Source: DASUAS01 sp963720765 (GTDB lineage Bacteria; Actinomycetota; Acidimicrobiia; IMCC26256; DASPTH01). From it: 64,000 nt of DNA. Positions 36,346 to 45,751 of this stretch are shown here, in pieces. The translations under genes and the position numbers were made by a program. The number at the start of each line of letters is the position of its first letter. The first letter of the stretch is position 1. Under the pieces are notes generated by a model. It was not told where the DNA came from. It ran no database searches and saw only the letters and a program-made list of their open reading frames with translations. The DNA is taken from contig CAVRGS010000008.1 in NCBI GenBank assembly GCA_963720765.1, positions 35,142-99,141 of the forward strand. The letters are read 5' to 3'.

Positions 36346-38116
36346 GAAGAACTGCCGGATTGGATGGCGTCCCTCTCACCGACACGACGCTCTCGGCGAT
36401 CTCGAGATCCTCCGGCGCGGCTTCCATCATGTCCGCGGCCACGGTCAGGACCTTCACGCCACCACGACGGTCGCCTCGCCCGCCGCTCCGCCTGCCACCA
36501 CCGCCGTGCGGCTCCCTCCGGTACCGGGGCCGTAGGGCGTCGACTGCGAATCGGCCTGCCGATGGTGACGTCTTGGTCCGCGACGCCGAGGTGGTCGGCG
36601 ACGATCTGGGCCATCGTCGTCTCGACGCTCTGACCGTGTGAGGTGGTGCCGAGGTAGGCCACGACGCGCCCGGAGGCGTCGACCTTCACCGTGGCCGCCT
36701 CGGTCGCCAAGGTGTTGCTCCCCATCGAGGTCGGTTCCACGTACGCGCAGATCCCCACCCCGAGGTACCGCCCCGCCGCGAGCGCGGTCGCCTGTTCCTC
36801 GCGGAACGCGTCGTAGTCGAGGAGCTCGAGCGCCTGCTCGAGGGTCTCCAACGGGGTGATCTCCTGGAACACGTTGCCGGTGGGTGCGGTGAACGGGAGG
36901 TCGGACGCCGAGAGCAGGTTGCGGCGGCGGAACTCCGCAGCGTCGAGACCGATCTCGTGGGCCACGTAGTCCATCGCGACCTCGCCGCGGTGGTTTCGAA
37001 CATCCACGGACCGCGGTACGCCGCTTTGCCCATGGTGTTCGTCCAACTCATCTCCATGCCGAAGCCGTAGCGCGGGATCTTGTACGGCCCCGGCACCAGC
37101 ATCGGGTCGATCGCCGCTGGGCACACCGCGTATGCGCCGACGTCGGCCTTGGCCTCGGCGGTGATGGCCTGGATGATCCCGTCGCCGTCGACCGCCATTC
37201 GCACGTGGGCGTACTCGTTGCGCGAGTGACCGGCCGACAGCAGGTTCTCGCGCCGGTCTTCGATCCACTTGACCGGGCGACCGAGCAGGTACGACGCCAA
37301 GGCGACTGCGCATTCCTCGCGGTACACGAACATCTTCTGCCCGAACCCGCCACCGACGTCGCGCGCGGTCACCCGTACATTGCCGTCGGGCACCTGCAGG
37401 TACCGCGCGAAGAAGTTGCGGGTCTCGTGCACCGACTGGCAGGCGCACACGATCTCGAGCTCGTCGCGGCCCTGGTGGTAGGACACGACGATCCCGCGCG
37501 TCTCCATGGGCATTGCCACGTAGCGGTTCTGGACGACGTCACACTCCACGACGTGGGCCACGTTCGCGAACGCGTCGTCGAGGTCGGGGGACAGCGCCAT
37601 GAACGGCACGGCCGCCATCGCGTTCGACTCGAGTCCCCAACCCGCGTGCACGACGTTCTCGGTGTCGGCGGCGGCGACCATGTAGTCGACCACCGGCTGT
37701 TGCGCCTCGTAGTCGACCTCGATCGCCTCGCACGCATCCTCGGCGAGGTAGCGGCTCTCGGCGATCACGATCGCGACCGGGTCGCCCGCGTAGCGGACGT
37801 CGGTGATCGCGAGCGGCGGTGGCACGACCAGCTCCTCGCCCAGCATGGCGTGGTAACCGGGACCCGTGATCCCGTTGAAGTCCTCCCACGTGTAGACGGC
37901 GACGACGCCCGGCATCTCCTTCGCCGCACTCGTGTCGACGCGGGTGATGGCGGCGCGGGCCAGGTCGCTGCGGAGGAACGCGGCATGAAGGGTTCCCGCC
38001 ACCCGCACGTCGTCGACATAGAGGCCGTGGCCGGTGAGGAGGCGTTGGTCCTCCTTGCGGGTGACCGACTGACCGAGGTAGCGCGCGGCGACGGGCGAGC
38101 CAGGGGTCTGCGTCAT
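36346..38116 (-). pseudogene. Xanthine dehydrogenase-family molybdopterin subunit (CoxL/XdhA-like), frame-broken and C-terminally truncated
   Basis: ATG 38116. The first 370 codons are intact: ARYLGQSVTRKEDQRLLTGHG, GDPVAIVIAESRYLAEDAC, VTARDVGGGFGQKMFVYREE and KADVGAYAVCPAAIDP are hallmarks of the large molybdenum hydroxylase subunit. Shifts occur near 37005 and 36560; the later piece GVGICAYVEPTSMGSNTLA also belongs. The protein stops near AAPEDLEIAESVVSVRGTPS, about residue 590 of the usual 770-800, and the last molybdopterin-binding part is absent. No FAD or 2Fe-2S subunit genes are adjacent. The enzyme would hydroxylate an aromatic, heteroaromatic or CO-type substrate. Confidence 0.82.
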
Positions 38117-38168
38117 GCGCCCGGAGGGTACGCGCCTTGCGCAGACGCTGCAGTCGGACGCGTTCCCG

Positions 38169-38927
38169 TCACGGTGGCACGGGACCGTACGCGGCCGGAT
38201 CGGCACCCAGCCCGCGCAGCACGAAGCACCGGAGGTGCTCGGCCAGCTCGTCGTACGACAGCGGTCGCGACGGGTGGAACCAGTGGCTCACGCCGTTGAG
38301 CATCTCGAAGACGCTGTTGGTCGCGACGCCGGGATCGATGTCCGCATGGAAGTCGCCCTCGGCGATGCCGCGCTCGATGATCTCCCGGGCGTACCGGTGG
38401 ATGCGGCCCCGCTTCGCCATCACGATCGCCTGGCGGTCGGGGCTGAGCCGGCGCAGATCTCGCTCCGACACCGACGAGTAGCCGCGGTTGGCCGACAGGA
38501 TGCCGGTCCAGCGGGTGATGAAGGCGCCGAGGCGCACTGGCGGCTCCGCGCCGTCGAGCGCGGCACTCTTCTCGATCACCGCGATGCCCCGACTGTGGTC
38601 GCCGTCGACGATGGCGAAGAGCAGATCCTCCTTGCTGCCGATGTAGTAGTAGAGGCTCCCTTTGAGGAGTCCGACCCGGGCGGCGATGTCCTCGATCCGG
38701 GCGGCGGCATAGCCTTTCTCGTCGAACTCCTCGCCCGCAGCGTCGACGATCTCCGCCCACCGTTCGGGATGGAGGGTCCGGCGGGCTCGATTGCCCTCGC
38801 GGACCGGACTGCTCGGTTCGTGCTCCTCGGGGGCCAGCGCCACGTCTGCTCCGCATCGTCGGCCGGGGACAGGTTCACCGTACAAGTCGCCCCAGTTGGT
38901 CACGAGCGCTCCGTGTTCGGGCGCCAT
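38169..38927 (-). CDS. TetR-family regulator
   Basis: A TetR protein of about 252 residues; ATG 38927 is used, and ATG 38948 is an alternative that would overlap the opposite-strand promoter. A long Gly/Pro-containing N-terminal extension precedes the helix-turn-helix IEDIAARVGLLKGSLYYYIGSKEDLL at about residues 83-108. The C-terminus shows ERDLRRLSPDRQAIVMAKRG, typical of the KstR/FadR-like TetR_C branch. It lies upstream of the molybdopterin oxidoreductase on the same strand and may control it. Confidence 0.9.
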   Translation of the reverse strand: MAPEHGALVTNWGDLYGEPVPGRRCGADVALAPEEHEPSSPVREGNRARRTLHPERWAEIVDAAGEEFDEKGYAAARIEDIAARVGLLKGSLYYYIGSKEDLLFAIVDGDHSRGIAVIEKSAALDGAEPPVRLGAFITRWTGILSANRGYSSVSERDLRRLSPDRQAIVMAKRGRIHRYAREIIERGIAEGDFHADIDPGVATNSVFEMLNGVSHWFHPSRPLSYDELAEHLRCFVLRGLGADPAAYGPVPP

Positions 38928-38935
38928 TCGTGTTC

Positions 38936-38964
38936 TTGACACAATCATTCAACCTATTTATCCT
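38936..38964 (+). promoter_or_regulatory. Sigma-70-type promoter for ParB-like gene
   Basis: TTGACA (38936-38941), exactly 17 bp, then TATCCT (38959-38964), in an AT-rich stretch unusual for this window. The ATG of the downstream gene is 40 bp further, behind a GGGGGG ribosome site. Confidence 0.55.
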
Positions 38965-39004
38965 CTACCCGCGGTTTGAATTCACTCACTTGCGGGGGGA
39001 CCAG

Positions 39005-39976
39005 ATGGCGACGACTCTTGTGACGAGGCCCGGGCGACTGGTGCTCGCTGGGGATGCCGAAGTTCGGCTCGACGCGCTCGAGGTCGGGCCGTCTTTGCGG
39101 GAGGAGGGGCTCGACCCGCGGCACGTCGAAACCCTCGCCGAGCTCGACGGTTCCTGGCCGCCGATCGTGGTGCGTCGTGAGGACTGTTCGGTCGTCGACG
39201 GGCAGCACCGTGTCGCGGCCGCCCGTCGCCTGGGGCTCGCGACCCTCCAGGTCACCTGGTTCGACGGGTCCGCCGAGGATGCCTTCGTCGAGTTCGTCCG
39301 CTGCAACGTGGGGCATGGATTGCCCCTCGGGCTCGAGGAGCGCCGGTCGGCAGCCAGCCGCATCCTGGGCTCGCATCCCGAGCGATCCGACCGGAGCGTC
39401 GCGTCGCTCTGCGGCATTTCCCCCAAGACCGTCGCCCGGCTGCGGGACGACCTGGCCCGCAGTGCACCGCAACTGGTCCGCGAGTGTCGCGTCGGTCGAG
39501 ACGGGCGCGTCCGGCCGGTCGATCCCACCGAACTGCGGGCGCGCATCGCGGACGAGTTGACCCGTCGGCCCGATGCGTCGCTTCGCTCGATCGCCACGGC
39601 CGTCGGCTCGTCGCCCGAGACCGTGCGCAGCGTGCGGGCGAAGCTCCAGGTGCCCGATCGCGGACCGGTCGAGCGCGGGCGCGCGCGCGAGGTTGCGACC
39701 GTCGACACCGATGCCATCGTGCTCGGGCTGCTCACCCGACGCGCTCAGTCCGGCCACCGGCTCGAGGGCGACCAGGCGTTCAGCACGCGGGAAGGTGGTC
39801 GTGAGTTCATCGAGTGGTTCGACAACTCCACGGTCGACTCCGCCGACCACTGGGCCCACGTCGGGAGCGTGCCGCGGAGCCGGATCTACGAGGTGGCCGA
39901 CGAGGCCCGCCGTCGGGCGACCTTCTGGAGCCACTTCGCCGACTCGCTCGAAGGTCAGGTTCGTCGCCGCGCCTAG
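39005..39976 (+). CDS. ParB/StrR-like DNA-binding regulator (orphan)
   Basis: A 323-residue protein. Residues about 25-110 are a ParB N-terminal-like domain with the CTPase/nuclease-type motif SVVDGQHRVAAARRLG, and EFVRCNVGHGLPLGLEERR after it. Two helix-turn-helix segments follow: SVASLCGISPKTVARLR near residue 135 and SIATAVGSSPETVRSVR near 195. There is no ParA partner, so chromosome partitioning is unlikely. The layout matches StrR-type pathway activators of secondary metabolism. The C-terminal 90 residues, ending RRRATFWSHFADSLE, are unfamiliar. Its own strong promoter suggests a dedicated regulatory role. Confidence 0.82.
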   Translation: MATTLVTRPGRLVLAGDAEVRLDALEVGPSLREEGLDPRHVETLAELDGSWPPIVVRREDCSVVDGQHRVAAARRLGLATLQVTWFDGSAEDAFVEFVRCNVGHGLPLGLEERRSAASRILGSHPERSDRSVASLCGISPKTVARLRDDLARSAPQLVRECRVGRDGRVRPVDPTELRARIADELTRRPDASLRSIATAVGSSPETVRSVRAKLQVPDRGPVERGRAREVATVDTDAIVLGLLTRRAQSGHRLEGDQAFSTREGGREFIEWFDNSTVDSADHWAHVGSVPRSRIYEVADEARRRATFWSHFADSLEGQVRRRA

Positions 39977-40023
39977 GGCCCACGGGACGCGCATCCGAGA
40001 GTCACGTCGCCGAGGAGGCGCTG

Positions 40024-41316
40024 ATGCCCAAGGTCGAGCTGCCGTACGCGATCAACGACGCCGACAACCACTTCAACGAGCCGCTCGACCTCTACGAGCG
40101 CTACATCGACCCCAAGCTGCGCGACTTGGCGATCCGCTACGTCACCGACGCCGACGGTCGTGAGCTGCAACTGTTCGCGGGTCGACCGTCGAAGTTCGAC
40201 ACCAGCCAGATCACCTATTCGCCCGACGAATTGACCAGGATGCTCGGCGACGTCTCGGCGCACGACGACGGTGACGAACCCGTCGGGTCGGGGAGCGCGC
40301 TGCCGGGCATGCTGCTCAACCGCCTCAACCCGCTCAAGGGGCTCAGCGACGCCGAACGCAAGGACCTCATCGCGCAGTTCCGCGAACAGCGCGAGGCCTA
40401 CGGCAACCGCGACGTGCGCCTCGCCCTGATGGACGACCAGGGCATCGACAAGGCCCTGATGTATCCCGCGAGCGCGCACGACATCGAGTTCGAGTTCGCC
40501 GACGACCTCGAGGCGCTCTACGCGAACGTACGAGCGTTCAACCGCTGGATCCACGAGGAGATCGGGTACGCGTACCGGGGCCGCATGTTCCTGCCGCCCT
40601 ACCTCGCGCTCGCCGATGTGGATCTCGCGCTCGCCGAGCTCGAGATCCTGCTGGACACGGGTGCACCGATGGTGCAGTTCAAGTCGGGCCACGCGCACGG
40701 CGGGCGTGACAACCCCTTCGGCGGCCGCTCGATCGCCGATCCGGTGTTCGATCCCGTCTGGGCGCGCATCGACGAGGCGGGCCTGCGCGTCGCCGTGCAC
40801 CTCGGGGCCACCGACTACCAGAAGTACGGCGCCGAATGGAGCGAGGATCCCGAGGTCACCTTCGGCGGCTTCGACGCGTTCCAGTGGGTCATGTACTGGG
40901 GTGACCGGCCCGCGATGGAGCTGACCGCGGGCATGATCCTGCACAACCTCTTCGGGCGGTTCCCGAACGTCCGCGTCTGCCTCTCGGAACAGGGCACGGT
41001 GTGGCTGCCGTACACACTGCGCAAGATGGACCACGCGTTCCTCATGGGCCGCAAGGCGAAGTGGGGGGAGCTCACCGAGCGCCCGAGCGAGATCTTCCGC
41101 CGGCACTTCGTGGTCGCGCCCTTCCCCGAGGAGAACGTGGAGCGCGTCGTCGCCGAGGTCGGGATCGAACCGATCGTCTTCGGCTCCGACTTCCCACACG
41201 GTGAGGGGCTCGCCTATCCGTCCGAGTACGTCGGCGCGCAGCTGCAGTCGTTCACCGACGACGAGAAGCTCGCCATCATGCGCGACAACCTCGAGCGCTA
41301 CCTGCCCGTCGCCTGA
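40024..41316 (+). CDS. Amidohydrolase-2 family protein
   Basis: A 430-residue amidohydrolase, ATG 40024 after GAGGAGG. NDADNHFNEPLDLYERYI carries a D-x-D-x-H version of the N-terminal metal motif. Other landmarks are MYPASAHDIEFEFADD, RVAVHLGATDYQKYG, VCLSEQGTVWLPY and FGSDFPHGEGLAYPSEY. A long middle insert (about 60-130) distinguishes it from the 370-residue paralogues. It shares with the protein at 58219-59406 the LxERPSEIFRRHxxVAPxPE stretch, so those two form a subgroup. It lies 47 bp after the ParB-like gene. Confidence 0.9.
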   Translation: MPKVELPYAINDADNHFNEPLDLYERYIDPKLRDLAIRYVTDADGRELQLFAGRPSKFDTSQITYSPDELTRMLGDVSAHDDGDEPVGSGSALPGMLLNRLNPLKGLSDAERKDLIAQFREQREAYGNRDVRLALMDDQGIDKALMYPASAHDIEFEFADDLEALYANVRAFNRWIHEEIGYAYRGRMFLPPYLALADVDLALAELEILLDTGAPMVQFKSGHAHGGRDNPFGGRSIADPVFDPVWARIDEAGLRVAVHLGATDYQKYGAEWSEDPEVTFGGFDAFQWVMYWGDRPAMELTAGMILHNLFGRFPNVRVCLSEQGTVWLPYTLRKMDHAFLMGRKAKWGELTERPSEIFRRHFVVAPFPEENVERVVAEVGIEPIVFGSDFPHGEGLAYPSEYVGAQLQSFTDDEKLAIMRDNLERYLPVA

Positions 41317-41317
41317 A

Positions 41318-42439
41318 TCAGACTGGCGGTGCGCTCACGTGCGGGAACAGCTCTTCGAACGCGCCGCGGGTGATGCGCTGGCGAACCTCCGGCGCGACGT
41401 CGTCGAAGAGCTCGTGCAGCGTCTTCTGGGTGTGGCCGAACGTCCCTTCGAGGTGCGGGTAGTCGCTGCCCCACAACACGTTGTGATAGCCCATCGCCCA
41501 CAGCGCCGCCGGGGCCGACTCGTCGTGCTGGAACGACGCGTAGACCTGACGGAAGAGGATCTCCTTCGGCAGGCGTGACAGCTGCGGCCGTACGAACATC
41601 CCGTGCTGGCGGTAGCCCTCGTTCATGCGGTCGCCGAGGAACGGCACCCAGGTGGCGCCGCCTTCGGAGATCAGGACCTTGAGCTCGGGATGACGGTCGA
41701 GTGCGCCGCCCGCGACCATCTTCATGGCCGCCTTCTGGCCGCCGTAGGTGGTGTCGACGTAGTTCAACACCGCGCCACCGGGGCCGCGGTAGGCGGTCGC
41801 CTGGTCGCTGCCGTCGGTGCCGATGTGGAAGCCGATCACCATCCCCGCTTCGTCCGCGGCCGCCCACAGCGGCTCCCACGAGTCGTGGTTCCAGTCGTCC
41901 GTGCCCGGCGGGTTGCCGGTGGGGAGGCTCACGATCTTGAGGCCGATCGTGGCCGCGTGCTCGAGCTCCCGGACCGCATCGTCGACCTCGAGCATCGGCA
42001 TCAGCGCGGCGGGGACCAGGCGGTCGGGGGCGACGTTCTGGACCTCGGACACCAGCCACTCGTTCTGCGCGTGGGCAGCTTCGCGGACGAGCTGGGGATC
42101 CTCGATCATGTTCGACCACAGCCCGATTGACGAATACATCACCTCGCCCCACACGCCCTCCTCGTCGAGGTCCTTCAGGCGGGCGACGGGATCACGGGTG
42201 CCGGGCGGCCGCACGCTGAGCTCGTAGATGGTGAGGCCGTCGTCACCCTTGGCCGTCATGACCTTGGGCAGCTTGCGGTGGAAGCTCTTGCCGTCGACGT
42301 GGACGATCTCTTCGTTCTCGCCCACCTTCTCGGAACGGGGCATCCGCTCGGCCTGCTTGGCGGGGAGGATCTGGTGCCACAGATCGTCGGGCTCCAGGAA
42401 GTGCGAATCGCCCGAATGTGCCCAGATCTTCTCAGCCAT
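41318..42439 (-). CDS. Amidohydrolase-2 family protein
   Basis: A 373-residue paralogue of the 14134-15258 protein, nearly collinear: KIWAHSGDSHFLEPDDL, FHIGTDGS, SEGGATWVPFLGDRMNEGY and VLWGSDYPHLEGTFGHTQK. Two copies of the same subfamily in different operons suggests parallel use of one reaction on related substrates. The start at 42439 lies 20 bp from a CTACTTAGTA-type dyad. The convergent gene at 40024 ends one base before its stop. Confidence 0.9.
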   Translation of the reverse strand: MAEKIWAHSGDSHFLEPDDLWHQILPAKQAERMPRSEKVGENEEIVHVDGKSFHRKLPKVMTAKGDDGLTIYELSVRPPGTRDPVARLKDLDEEGVWGEVMYSSIGLWSNMIEDPQLVREAAHAQNEWLVSEVQNVAPDRLVPAALMPMLEVDDAVRELEHAATIGLKIVSLPTGNPPGTDDWNHDSWEPLWAAADEAGMVIGFHIGTDGSDQATAYRGPGGAVLNYVDTTYGGQKAAMKMVAGGALDRHPELKVLISEGGATWVPFLGDRMNEGYRQHGMFVRPQLSRLPKEILFRQVYASFQHDESAPAALWAMGYHNVLWGSDYPHLEGTFGHTQKTLHELFDDVAPEVRQRITRGAFEELFPHVSAPPV

Positions 42440-42459
42440 GGTTGCAGCTCCTCCGTTGG

Positions 42460-42472
42460 TCTACTTAGTAGA
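42460..42472. promoter_or_regulatory. Dyad TCTAC-TTA-GTAGA in divergent promoter
   Basis: Perfect 5-bp arms around TTA between the divergent amidohydrolase (start 42439) and LLM gene (start 42507). Twelve of the thirteen bases recur at 54329-54341 between a TetR gene and a hotdog gene. Confidence 0.5.
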
Positions 42473-42506
42473 ACACAGGTGGCCGGGAGGTGCAAGACTC
42501 GGCGGC

Positions 42507-43478
42507 ATGAACGTCGGCGTGTACTTCGACCTCCGGAACGCGCCAGGCTGGCGCCAGGACCCGGCCCGCCTCTACGGGTACACCCTCGAGCTGTGCGAGG
42601 AGGCCGAACGGCTCGGCGCCCACTCGGTCTGGCTCTCCGAGCACCACCTGTTCGACGACGGCTACCTGCCGCAGCCGCTCACCTTCGCGGCAGCGGTCGC
42701 GGCGCGAACGACGCGGGTGCGGATCGGCACTGCAGTGTTGCTCGCGCCGCTGCACTCGGCGGCCGAGATCGCCGAGCAGGTCGCCGTGGTCGATCTCGTG
42801 AGCAACGGGCGCGTCGACCTGGGCCTTGGCGCCGGGTACCGGGTGCCGGAGTTCGAACTGTTCGGTGCCGACATCACGCGGCGCTACGGACTCACCGACG
42901 GACGCGTCCGCGAGCTCCGGGCGCTCTGGGCCGAGGGCCAGGTGACACCCGCTCCCGTCCAACCGCGCGTGCCGATCTGGCTCGGATACCAGGGTCCGAA
43001 GGGCGCTCGGCGCGCCGGGCGGTTGGGGGAAGGCCTGCTCTCGGCCAACGGCGCGCTCTGGGAGCCGTACTCGGAAGGTCTGCGCGAGGGTGGCCACGAG
43101 CCGACGTCGGGTCGGATGGCGGGGTCGTTCCAGGGCTTCGTCACCGACGATCCCGACCGCGACTGGCCCGTGGTCTCGCGACACCTCGCGTACCAACTCG
43201 ACTCCTACCGCCGCTACATGGTCGAGGGGACGGATGCCCCGATCCCGAAGCCGGTCGATCCCGAAAGGGTCCGGGCCCGCGACTCCGACGCACCGCTCGG
43301 GTCGTTCGTCTACGGCACTCCGGACGACGTGGCGCAGACCGTGCGCCCGCGCACCGCCGGCGCGCCGGTGGAGACGCTGTTCTTCTGGGTGTCGATCGGT
43401 GCGATGTCGGAGGATCTGTGCGCGCAGCACGTGCGGATGCTGTGCACGCAGCTCGCTCCGTTGCTCGCCGACGTGTAG
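42507..43478 (+). CDS. LLM-class flavin-dependent oxidoreductase
   Basis: A 323-residue luciferase-like protein, ATG 42507 just after the dyad. MNVGVYFDLRN start, HSVWLSEHHLFDDGYLPQPL, RIGTAVLLAPLHSAAEIAEQ and GRVDLGLGAGYRVPEFELFG are typical; LSEHH is the family's beta-strand 2 motif. It needs F420 or FMN and could oxidise an alcohol or insert oxygen. It is transcribed divergently from the amidohydrolase and probably co-regulated with it. Confidence 0.9.
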   Translation: MNVGVYFDLRNAPGWRQDPARLYGYTLELCEEAERLGAHSVWLSEHHLFDDGYLPQPLTFAAAVAARTTRVRIGTAVLLAPLHSAAEIAEQVAVVDLVSNGRVDLGLGAGYRVPEFELFGADITRRYGLTDGRVRELRALWAEGQVTPAPVQPRVPIWLGYQGPKGARRAGRLGEGLLSANGALWEPYSEGLREGGHEPTSGRMAGSFQGFVTDDPDRDWPVVSRHLAYQLDSYRRYMVEGTDAPIPKPVDPERVRARDSDAPLGSFVYGTPDDVAQTVRPRTAGAPVETLFFWVSIGAMSEDLCAQHVRMLCTQLAPLLADV

Positions 43479-43494
43479 CTCAACTCGCGGACGC

Positions 43495-45112
43495 TCACCG
43501 ATCCGCGAGGATCAGGTCGGCGGCGCGCGCGGCCATCGCCATCATCGGGCCATTGAGGTTGCCGGCGACCATCACCGGCAGCACCGAGCAGTCCATGACC
43601 CGCAGGTGCTCGACGCCGCGTACGCGGAGCTCCGGATCCACGACGTCGTTCTCGTTCGGGCCCATCGCGCACGTACCGATCGCGTGGTACCCGCAGTACC
43701 CGTCGGCGAGGTTGCTCTCCATCACGTCGTCGTCCGACTGCACGTCCGGTCCGGGCGCGGTCTCGCGCTCGATCCGAGCGGCGATCGGGTCGTGGCTGAA
43801 CAGCGCCCGCATCTTCTGGAAGGTGCGCAGGCCGATCTCGCGGTCGTGGTCGGAGGCGAAGAAGTTGCTGTCGATCTCGAGCGGTGCATCGGGCACGCGG
43901 CCGGTGATGTGCACGGTGCCTTCGCTGTCCGGGCGCAGCACGTAGCCGATGCACTGGATCCCGGGCTTGCGCTCGAGCCCGACGGCCTGACCGGGCATGA
44001 CGGGAAGCGCCGTCCAGGGCGCCATGAGGATCTGCGCGTCGACCCGATCGAGCTCGGGCTTCGTCTTGAGGAACCCGACGATGTCGTATGACGGCGCGGC
44101 GAGAGCGCCGCGTTTGGTGGCGAGGTACTGGACGCCACTCATCGCCTGCGCCAGCGGGCTGCTGAGCTTGCGGTTGTAGCCGAGGTTCTCGCGCAATCGG
44201 TACTGCACCGCGAAGCAGTGGTGCTCGCGGCATGCGCGCACCGACGTTGGGTTGGTCGATGCGTACGTCGATGCCGGCGGCGCGCAGCACGTCGGACGGA
44301 CCGATGCCCGAGAGTTGGAGGAGCTTCGGCGTCTGGATGCTCCCGAGCGCGAGGATCACCTCGCGACTCGCGCGGTGCTGGACGACGGTCGCGCCCTCGC
44401 CGATCTGTACGCCGACCACCTTGTCGCCCTCGAAGACCAGCGATGTCACCGTCGAGTCGATGGCGACCGTGAGGTTCGGGCGCTTGGCGACGGGGTGCAG
44501 GAAGGCCGCGGCGGCGCTGACCCGTTGGCCTCCCTTGATGTTCGCCATGGCGTACCCGATGCGTTCGCCGTCGACCTCGTTGAGGTCGTCGACGCGCTGC
44601 AGTCCGATCCCGGCGCCGGCGGCGATCATGTCGTCGGTGAGCTCGCTGCGGATGGTCCCGCTCGAGAGGCCGAGCGGGCCGCCCACTCCGCGGGTCGGTG
44701 ACGTGCCGAACTGGTTGTCCTCCATTGCCTTGTAGTGGGGGAGGATCTCGTCCCACCCCCACGCCGCGTTGCCCGACGCGGCGGCGAGGCCGTCCCAGTC
44801 GGACTGGACGCCGCGGTTGTAGACCATCCCGTTGACCGCGCTGGAGCCGCCGAGCGTCTTGCCCCGCACCCAGACCTCGACGTGCTTCGACCTCCCGATC
44901 GGCTCGGTGGGGAAGAACCATGCGAAGCGCTCGTTGCCGAGCAGCTTCCCGAAGCCGCGCGGGATGCGCACCATCAAGTTGTTGTCCTTGCCCCCGGCTT
45001 CGAGGAGCAGCACGCGGTTCGCCGGGTCCGCCGACAGGCGGTTGGCGAGCACGCAGCCCGCCGATCCTGCGCCCACGATGACGTAGTCGAACGCCTTGCT
45101 GTCGCCGTCCAC
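43495..45112 (-). CDS. GMC-family oxidoreductase (choline dehydrogenase-like), one frame break
   Basis: ATG 45112. FAD motif DYVIVGAGSAGCVLANRL at residues 9-26, then RGKTLGGSSAVNGMVYNRG and SREVILALGSIQTPKLLQLS. Near 44232 an extra C shifts the frame; after it EHHCFAVQYRLRENLGYN, CGYHAIGTCAMGP with the catalytic His, and GNLNGPMMAMAARAADLIL complete the protein at 43495. The corrected length is about 539 residues, normal for the family. It oxidises a primary or secondary alcohol to the carbonyl with FAD. Confidence 0.9.
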
Positions 45113-45214
45113 GCGGCCCCCCTTCGTCGGGACGATTCACGCTAACGACTTCGAGGAGTCGTTTCAGTTGGACGAACAGCACGATGGGTCACATCTCGGG
45201 TTGGATGGAGGAGC

Positions 45215-45709
45215 ATGATCATCGCCGAACCCACCGCTGCGCAGGCCAGTGACGTCATCGCCATCAACCACCTGGCCGTGTCGTACGCGGAGGCGGTTTC
45301 TCGACTCCAGATCGAGGAGGCGGTCGACACGTACGCCGTCGACGGCATCCTCGCGTCTCCGACGACCGAGGACGCGATCGGGCGCGCCGCCATCGTCGAG
45401 GTGCTCAGCGCCGCGACCTCGTCGCTGGAGTTCGTGTTCCAAACGGTGCACGGCGGACTCGTCGACGTCGACGGCGATCAGGCATCGGCGCGGTTCCCAG
45501 TCACCGAATGGTCGCGACGGAAGCGCGACGGGGTCACGATGCTGTTCCTGGGTCTGTACGAGGACGACCTCGTGCGCACCCCGGAGGGTTGGCGGTTCGC
45601 CCGTCGTGAGCTCGTGGCGAGGACGCTCGGCAAGGCCGAGCTCTTCACCGGTCGGATCCACGATCCGGCGCTGCGGCCGACGCTCGAACCGCGGATGGAC
45701 GCTCCTTGA
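45215..45709 (+). CDS. NTF2-like / SnoaL-type small protein
   Basis: A 164-residue cone-fold protein, ATG 45215 after GGAGGAGC. AINHLAVSYAEAVSRLQIEE at the N-terminus and LVRTPEGWRFARRELVART near the C-terminus are the standard opening helix and closing strand. Members are small isomerases, cyclases, dehydratases or ring-hydroxylation small subunits; no catalytic residues can be assigned. It is divergent from the GMC oxidoreductase with a 102-bp shared intergenic region. Confidence 0.82.
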   Translation: MIIAEPTAAQASDVIAINHLAVSYAEAVSRLQIEEAVDTYAVDGILASPTTEDAIGRAAIVEVLSAATSSLEFVFQTVHGGLVDVDGDQASARFPVTEWSRRKRDGVTMLFLGLYEDDLVRTPEGWRFARRELVARTLGKAELFTGRIHDPALRPTLEPRMDAP

Positions 45710-45733
45710 CTTCCCTAGGTGCGTACGTAATCC
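45706..45733 (+). promoter_or_regulatory. Possible promoter before LivF-like gene
   Basis: TTGACT (45706-45711), 16 bp, TAATCC (45728-45733), then CTCTGATTCAT, a sequence that recurs as CTCTGATACAT at 50199 upstream of the binding-protein gene. The -35 overlaps the previous stop codon. Confidence 0.3.
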
Positions 45734-45751
45734 TCTGATTCATCACACTGA

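Noticed and set aside
39005..39976. Chromosome-partition ParB and nearby origin
   Set aside because: No ParA, no parS-like palindromes, no dnaA or dnaN genes nearby; the domain layout fits a StrR-type regulator.
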